From the NCBI GenBank assembly GCA_037074615.1, contig JAYWLJ010000072.1, forward strand, positions 558,001 to 622,000: a DNA stretch of 64,000 bases. Reading direction: 5' to 3'. Below, in pieces: positions 59,110 to 64,000 of the stretch (positions are counted from its first letter, which is position 1; the number at the start of each line of letters is the position of its first letter). Both the position numbers and the translations under genes were made by a program. Under the pieces are notes generated by a model, which was given only the letters and a program-made list of their open reading frames with translations, was not told the origin of the DNA and did no database searches. The stretch is from Leucaena leucocephala (taxonomy: Eukaryota > Streptophyta > Magnoliopsida > Fabales > Fabaceae).

Positions 59110-59228
59110 GGGGTGCAACACGAGGACTTCCCAGGAGGTCACCCATCCTAGTACTACTCTCGCCCAAGCACGCTTAACTGCGGAGTTCTGATGGGATCCG
59201 GTGCATTAGTGCTGGTATGATCGCACCC
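59110..59228 (-). rRNA. 5S rRNA, class D
   Basis: Keeps G25 between D genes that have lost it. Confidence 0.97.
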
Positions 59229-59484
59229 GATAGGGAGATCGCGATCAATGCATATATTGGCATCCATACGGATCTCATCATAAAAATCCTGGAGAGCAAT
59301 ACGATGACTGAACAAACCGTACTCATCGTGCTTAATTGAGGAGTTTAAACTCCAATGGATTTTGCCATCATAAAAAGGGGTGCAACACGAGGACTTCCCA
59401 GGAGGTCACCCATCCAAGTACTACTCTCGCCCAAGCACGCTTAACTGCATAGTTTGGACTCGCACGGATTTCGGCGGGGAAAAA

Positions 59485-59603
59485 GGGGTGCAACACGAGG
59501 ACTTCCCAGGAGGTCACCCATCCTAGTACTACTCTCGCCCAAGCACGCTTAACTGCGGAGTTCTGATGGGATCCGGTGCATTAGTGCTGGTATGACCGCA
59601 CCC
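59485..59603 (-). rRNA. 5S rRNA, class A
   Basis: A8G. Confidence 0.97.
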
Positions 59604-59967
59604 GATAGGGAGATCGCGATCCATGCATATATTGGCATCCATACGGATCTCATCATAAAAATCCTGGAGAGCAATACGATGACTGAACAAACCGTACTCA
59701 TCGTGCTTAATTGAGGAGTTTAAACTCCAATGGATTTTGCCATCATAAAAAGGGGTGCCACACGAGGACTTCCCAGGAGGTCACCCATCCAAGTACTACT
59801 CTAGCCCAAGCACGCTTAACTGCATAGTTTGGACTCGCACGGATTTCGACCGCGAAAAAGGGGTGCAACACGAGGACTTCCTAGGAGGTCACCCATCCAA
59901 GTACTACTCTTGCCCAAGCACGCTTAACTGCATAGTTTGGACTCGCACGGATTTTGGCGGGGAAAAA

Positions 59968-60086
59968 GGGGTGCAACACGAGGACTTCCCAGGAGGTCAC
60001 CCATCCTAGTACTACTCTCGCCCAAGCACGCTTAACTGCGGAGTTCTGATGGGATCCGGTGCATTAGTGCTGGTATGATCGCACCC
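59968..60086 (-). rRNA. 5S rRNA, class B
   Basis: Consensus gene. Confidence 0.97.
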
Positions 60087-60450
60087 GATAGGGAGATCCC
60101 GATCAATGCATATATTGGCATCCATACGGATCTCATCATAAAAATCCTGGAGAGCAATACGATGACTGAACAAACCTTACTCATCGTGCTTAATTGAGGA
60201 GTTTAAACTCCAATGGATTTTGCCATCATAAAAAGGGGTGCCACACGAGGACTTCCCAGGAGGTCACCCATCCTAGTACTACTCTCGCCCAAGCACGCTT
60301 AACTGCATAGTTTGGACTCGCACGGATTTCGACCGCGAAAAAGGGGTGCAACACGAGGACTTCCCAGGAGGTCACCCATCCAAGTACTACTCTCGCCCAA
60401 GCACGCTTAACTGCATAGTTTGGACTCGCACGGATTTCGGCGGGGAAAAA

Positions 60451-60569
60451 GGGGTGCAACACGAGGACTTCCCAGGAGGTCACCCATCCTAGTACTACTC
60501 TCGCCCAAGCACGCTTAACTGCGGAGTTCTGATGGGATCCGGTGCATTAGTGCTGGTATGATCGCACCC
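60451..60569 (-). rRNA. 5S rRNA, class C2
   Basis: Consensus gene. Confidence 0.97.
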
Positions 60570-60933
60570 GATAGGGAGATCCCGATCAATGCATATATTG
60601 GCATCCATACGGATCTCATCATAAAAATCCTGGAGAGCAATACGATGACTGAACAAACCGTACTCATCGTGCTTAATTGAGGAGTTTAAACTCCAATGGA
60701 TTTTGCCATCATAAAAAGGGGTGCAACACGAGGACTTCCCAGGAGGTCACCCATCCAAGTACTACTCTCGCCCAAGCACGCTTAACTGCATAGTTTGGAC
60801 TCGCACGGATTTCGACCGCGAAAAAGGGGTGCAACACGAGGACTTCCCAGGAGGTCACCCATCCAAGTACTACTCTCGCCCAAGCACGCTTAACTGCATA
60901 GTTTGGACTCGCACGGATTTCGGCGGGGAAAAA

Positions 60934-61052
60934 GGGGTGCAACACGAGGACTTCCCAGGAGGTCACCCATCCTAGTACTACTCTCGCCCAAGCACGCTTA
61001 ACTGCGGAGTTCTGATGGGATCCGGTGTATTAGTGCTGGTATGATCGCACCC
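60934..61052 (-). rRNA. 5S rRNA, class D with G25A
   Basis: G25A (T at 61028). Confidence 0.96.
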
Positions 61053-61308
61053 GATAGGGAGATCGCGATCAATGCATATATTGGCATCCATACGGATCTC
61101 ATCATAAAAATCCTGGAGAGCAATACGATGACTGAACAAACCGTACTCATCGTGCTTAATTGAGGAGTTTAAACTCCAATGGATTTTGCCATCATAAAAA
61201 GGGGTGCAACACGAGGACTTCCCAGGAGGTCACCCATCCAAGTACTACTCTCGCCCAAGCACGCTTAACTGCATAGTTTGGACTCGCACGGATTTCGGCG
61301 GGGAAAAA

Positions 61309-61427
61309 GGGGTGCAACACGAGGACTTCCCAGGAGGTCACCCATCCTAGTACTACTCTCGCCCAAGCACGCTTAACTGCGGAGTTCTGATGGGATCCGG
61401 TGCATTAGTGCTGGTATGACCGCACCC
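61309..61427 (-). rRNA. 5S rRNA, class A at recombinant unit
   Basis: A8G with class A spacer, followed by B'-like truncated copies. Confidence 0.97.
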
Positions 61428-61791
61428 GATAGGGAGATCGCGATCCATGCATATATTGGCATCCATACGGATCTCATCATAAAAATCCTGGAGAGCAATA
61501 CGATGACTGAACAAACCGTACTCATCGTGCTTAATTGAGGAGTTTAAACTCCAATGGATTTTGCCATCATAAAAAGGGGTGCCACACGAGGACTTCCCAG
61601 GAGGTCACCCATCCAAGTACTACTCTCGCCCAAGCACGCTTAACTGCATAGTTTGGACTCGCACGGATTTCGACCGCGAAAAAGGGGTGCAACACGAGGA
61701 CTTCCCAGGAGGTCACCCATCCAAGTACTACTCTCGCCCAAGCACGCTTAACTGCATAGTTTGGACTCGCACGGATTTCGGCGGGGAAAAA

Positions 61792-61910
61792 GGGGTGCAA
61801 CACGAGGACTTCCCAGGAGGTCACCCATCCTAGTACTACTCTCGCCCAAGCACGCTTAACTGCGGAGTTCTGATGGGATCCGGTGTATTAGTGCTGGTAT
61901 GATCGCACCC
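61792..61910 (-). rRNA. 5S rRNA, class D with G25A
   Basis: G25A (T at 61886). Confidence 0.96.
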
Positions 61911-62166
61911 GATAGGGAGATCGCGATCAATGCATATATTGGCATCCATACGGATCTCATCATAAAAATCCTGGAGAGCAATACGATGACTGAACAAACC
62001 GTACTCATCGTGCTTAATTGAGGAGTTTAAACTCCAATGGATTTTGCCATCATAAAAAGGGGTGCAACACGAGGACTTCCCAGGAGGTCACCCATCCAAG
62101 TACTACTCTCGCCCAAGCACGCTTAACTGCATAGTTTGGACTCGCACGGATTTCGGCGGGGAAAAA

Positions 62167-62285
62167 GGGGTGCAACACGAGGACTTCCCAGGAGGTCACC
62201 CATCCTAGTACTACTCTCGCCCAAGCACGCTTAACTGCGGAGTTCTGATGGGATCCGGTGCATTAGTGCTGGTATGATCGCACCC
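62167..62285 (-). rRNA. 5S rRNA, class B after D
   Basis: Consensus A8 gene; the only full gene to follow a D unit without being class A. Confidence 0.97.
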
Positions 62286-62649
62286 GATAGGGAGATCCCG
62301 ATCAATGCATATATTGGCATCCATACGGATCTCATCATAAAAATCCTGGAGAGCAATACGATGACTGAACAAACCTTACTCATCGTGCTTAATTGAGGAG
62401 TTTAAACTCCAATGGATTTTGCCATCATAAAAAGGGGTGCCACACGAGGACTTCCCAGGAGGTCACCCATCCTAGTACTACTCTCGCCCAAGCACGCTTA
62501 ACTGCATAGTTTGGACTCGCACGGATTTCGACCGCGAAAAAGGGGTGCAACACGAGGACTTCCCAGGAGGTCACCCATCCAAGTACTACTCTCGCCCAAG
62601 CACGCTTAACTGCATAGTTTGGACTCGCACGGATTTCGGCGGGGAAAAA

Positions 62650-62768
62650 GGGGTGCAACACGAGGACTTCCCAGGAGGTCACCCATCCTAGTACTACTCT
62701 CGCCCAAGCACGCTTAACTGCGGAGTTCTGATGGGATCCGGTGCATTAGTGCTGGTATGATCGCACCC
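62650..62768 (-). rRNA. 5S rRNA, class C2
   Basis: Consensus gene. Confidence 0.97.
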
Positions 62769-63132
62769 GATAGGGAGATCCCGATCAATGCATATATTGG
62801 CATCCATACGGATCTCATCATAAAAATCCTGGAGAGCAATACGATGACTGAACAAACCGTACTCATCGTGCTTAATTGAGGAGTTTAAACTCCAATGGAT
62901 TTTGCCATCATAAAAAGGGGTGCAACACGAGGACTTCCCAGGAGGTCACCCATCCAAGTACTACTCTCGCCCAAGCACGCTTAACTGCATAGTTTGGACT
63001 CGCACGGATTTCGACCGCGAAAAAGGGGTGCAACACGAGGACTTCCCAGGAGGTCACCCATCCAAGTACTACTCTCGCCCAAGCACGCTTAACTGCATAG
63101 TTTGGACTCGCACGGATTTCGGCGGGGAAAAA

Positions 63133-63251
63133 GGGGTGCAACACGAGGACTTCCCAGGAGGTCACCCATCCTAGTACTACTCTCGCCCAAGCACGCTTAA
63201 CTGCGGAGTTCTGATGGGATCCGGTGTATTAGTGCTGGTATGATCGCACCC
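63133..63251 (-). rRNA. 5S rRNA, class D with G25A
   Basis: G25A (T at 63227). Confidence 0.96.
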
Positions 63252-63507
63252 GATAGGGAGATCGCGATCAATGCATATATTGGCATCCATACGGATCTCA
63301 TCATAAAAATCCTGGAGAGCAATACGATGACTGAACAAACCGTACTCATCGTGCTTAATTGAGGAGTTTAAACTCCAATGGATTTTGCCATCATAAAAAG
63401 GGGTGCAACACGAGGACTTCCCAGGAGGTCACCCATCCAAGTACTACTCTCGCCCAAGCACGCTTAACTGCATAGTTTGGACTCGCACGGATTTCGGCGG
63501 GGAAAAA

Positions 63508-63626
63508 GGGGTGCAACACGAGGACTTCCCAGGAGGTCACCCATCCTAGTACTACTCTCGCCCAAGCACGCTTAACTGCGGAGTTCTGATGGGATCCGGT
63601 GCATTAGTGCTGGTATGACCGCACCC
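63508..63626 (-). rRNA. 5S rRNA, class A
   Basis: A8G; last complete gene. Confidence 0.97.
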
Positions 63627-63990
63627 GATAGGGAGATCGCGATCCATGCATATATTGGCATCCATACGGATCTCATCATAAAAATCCTGGAGAGCAATAC
63701 GATGACTGAACAAACCGTACTCATCGTGCTTAATTGAGGAGTTTAAACTCCAATGGATTTTGCCATCATAAAAAGGGGTGCCACACGAGGACTTCCCAGG
63801 AGGTCACCCATCCAAGTACTACTCTAGCCCAAGCACGCTTAACTGCATAGTTTGGACTCGCACGGATTTCGACCGCGAAAAAGGGGTGCAACACGAGGAC
63901 TTCCTAGGAGGTCACCCATCCAAGTACTACTCTTGCCCAAGCACGCTTAACTGCATAGTTTGGACTCGCACGGATTTTGGCGGGGAAAAA

Positions 63991-64000
63991 GGGGTGCAAC
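63991..64000 (-). rRNA. 5S rRNA, 3' end only, cut by window edge
   Basis: Only nt 110-119 lie in the window, after the T5 at 63986-63990. Spacing predicts a class B gene. Confidence 0.85.

Larger units (their letters stand above)
57661..59484 (-). repeat. Block A-B-C2-D (1824 bp)
   Basis: Truncated copies start at 57928, 58036, 58411, 58519, 58894, 59002 and 59377. The D gene here keeps G25, unlike its neighbours. Confidence 0.92.
59485..61308 (-). repeat. Block A-B-C2-D (1824 bp), G25A in D
   Basis: Truncated copies start at 59752, 59860, 60235, 60343, 60718, 60826 and 61201. Confidence 0.92.
61309..63507 (-). repeat. Recombinant block A/B'-D-B-C2-D (2199 bp)
   Basis: A class A gene and spacer lead into B'-like truncated copies (61576, 61684). 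Then comes D (62059), then B (62434, 62542), C2 (62917, 63025) and D (63400). It is the only place where D is followed by B rather than A. Confidence 0.9.
1..64000 (-). repeat. Plant nuclear 5S rDNA tandem array, full and truncated units interleaved
   Basis: Every base belongs to one of four modules: 119-bp 5S gene, 148-bp spacer, 72-bp truncated 5S (nt 48-119), or 36-bp linker. The distances between full genes are only 375, 483 or 591 bp, which equal 267 plus one, two or three times 108. From 37 to 63991 there are 138 full units and 251 truncated units (138 x 267 + 251 x 108 = 63954, an exact fit). All copies point the same way and there is no insertion of foreign sequence. The array is cut at both window edges. 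Clustered 5S genes separate from 18S-26S rDNA are the usual plant arrangement; regular interleaving with truncated copies is not the usual pattern. Confidence 0.98.
63508..64000 (-). repeat. Class A unit at right edge, block cut by window
   Basis: Truncated copies start at 63775 and 63883 with the usual class A changes. The next full gene begins at 63991. Confidence 0.9.

Noticed and set aside
1..64000. Centromeric or other satellite DNA
   Set aside because: The repeats contain a complete 5S rRNA gene with promoter and terminator signals, although the higher-order layout resembles that of satellites.
1..64000. Assembly artefact or simple collapse/expansion
   Set aside because: Private single-base changes (3400, 51799, 52733) and ordered block markers argue for real, resolved sequence, though raw reads would be needed to exclude local errors.

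Overview
The whole 64-kb window is one uninterrupted tandem array of nuclear 5S ribosomal RNA genes, all read from the minus strand. I see no protein gene, tRNA, transposon or CRISPR array. The 119-nt 5S sequence is of land-plant type: it starts GGGTGCGATC, carries the box A, intermediate element and box C motifs, and ends GCACCCC followed by TTTTT. Together with the upstream TATA-like stretch, this points to a seed plant, probably an angiosperm. I cannot name the species.

Two kinds of unit alternate. The first is a full unit of 267 bp: a 119-bp 5S gene plus a 148-bp upstream spacer. The second is a truncated unit of 108 bp: 72 bp holding 5S nt 48-119 plus a 36-bp linker. Each full gene is separated from the next by one, two or three truncated units, so full genes recur every 375, 483 or 591 bp. 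Walking the window gives 138 complete genes, one 10-bp partial gene at the right edge, and 251 truncated copies. Truncated copies start 267 bp after a full-gene start and then every 108 bp. On the transcribed strand the order is spacer with TATA-like box, full 5S, T5, linker, truncated copy or copies (each with its own T5), then the next spacer.

Diagnostic bases define classes of full gene with its right-hand flank. Class A has A8G, spacer GATCGCGATCCATG, and two truncated copies mutated in the intermediate element. Class B has spacer GATCCCGATC and CCTTACTC, and its first truncated copy keeps the ancestral A80; B' is a variant without the last two markers. Class C has GATCCCGATC and two (C2) or three (C3) plain truncated copies. 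Class D has GATCGCGATCAATG and one truncated copy. D' is a one-copy class that directly follows A. The classes form higher-order repeats: A-B-C3-D (1932 bp), A-B-C2-D (1824 bp) and A-D' (858 bp).

At a third level, 1969-39846 consists of four super-repeats, each opening with A-B'-C3-D then A-B-C3*-D (11052, 6546, 9228 and 11052 bp). The right third (39847-64000) lacks that header and shows recombinant blocks at 39847, 51598 and 61309 plus its own gene variants. The array therefore records nested rounds of unequal exchange and local homogenisation.

The most interesting points are these. Pol III promoter-bearing truncated copies outnumber full genes almost two to one. The 148-bp spacer appears to contain an older, decayed 5S relic. 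Several base variants of the 5S gene are locked to particular recombination junctions.
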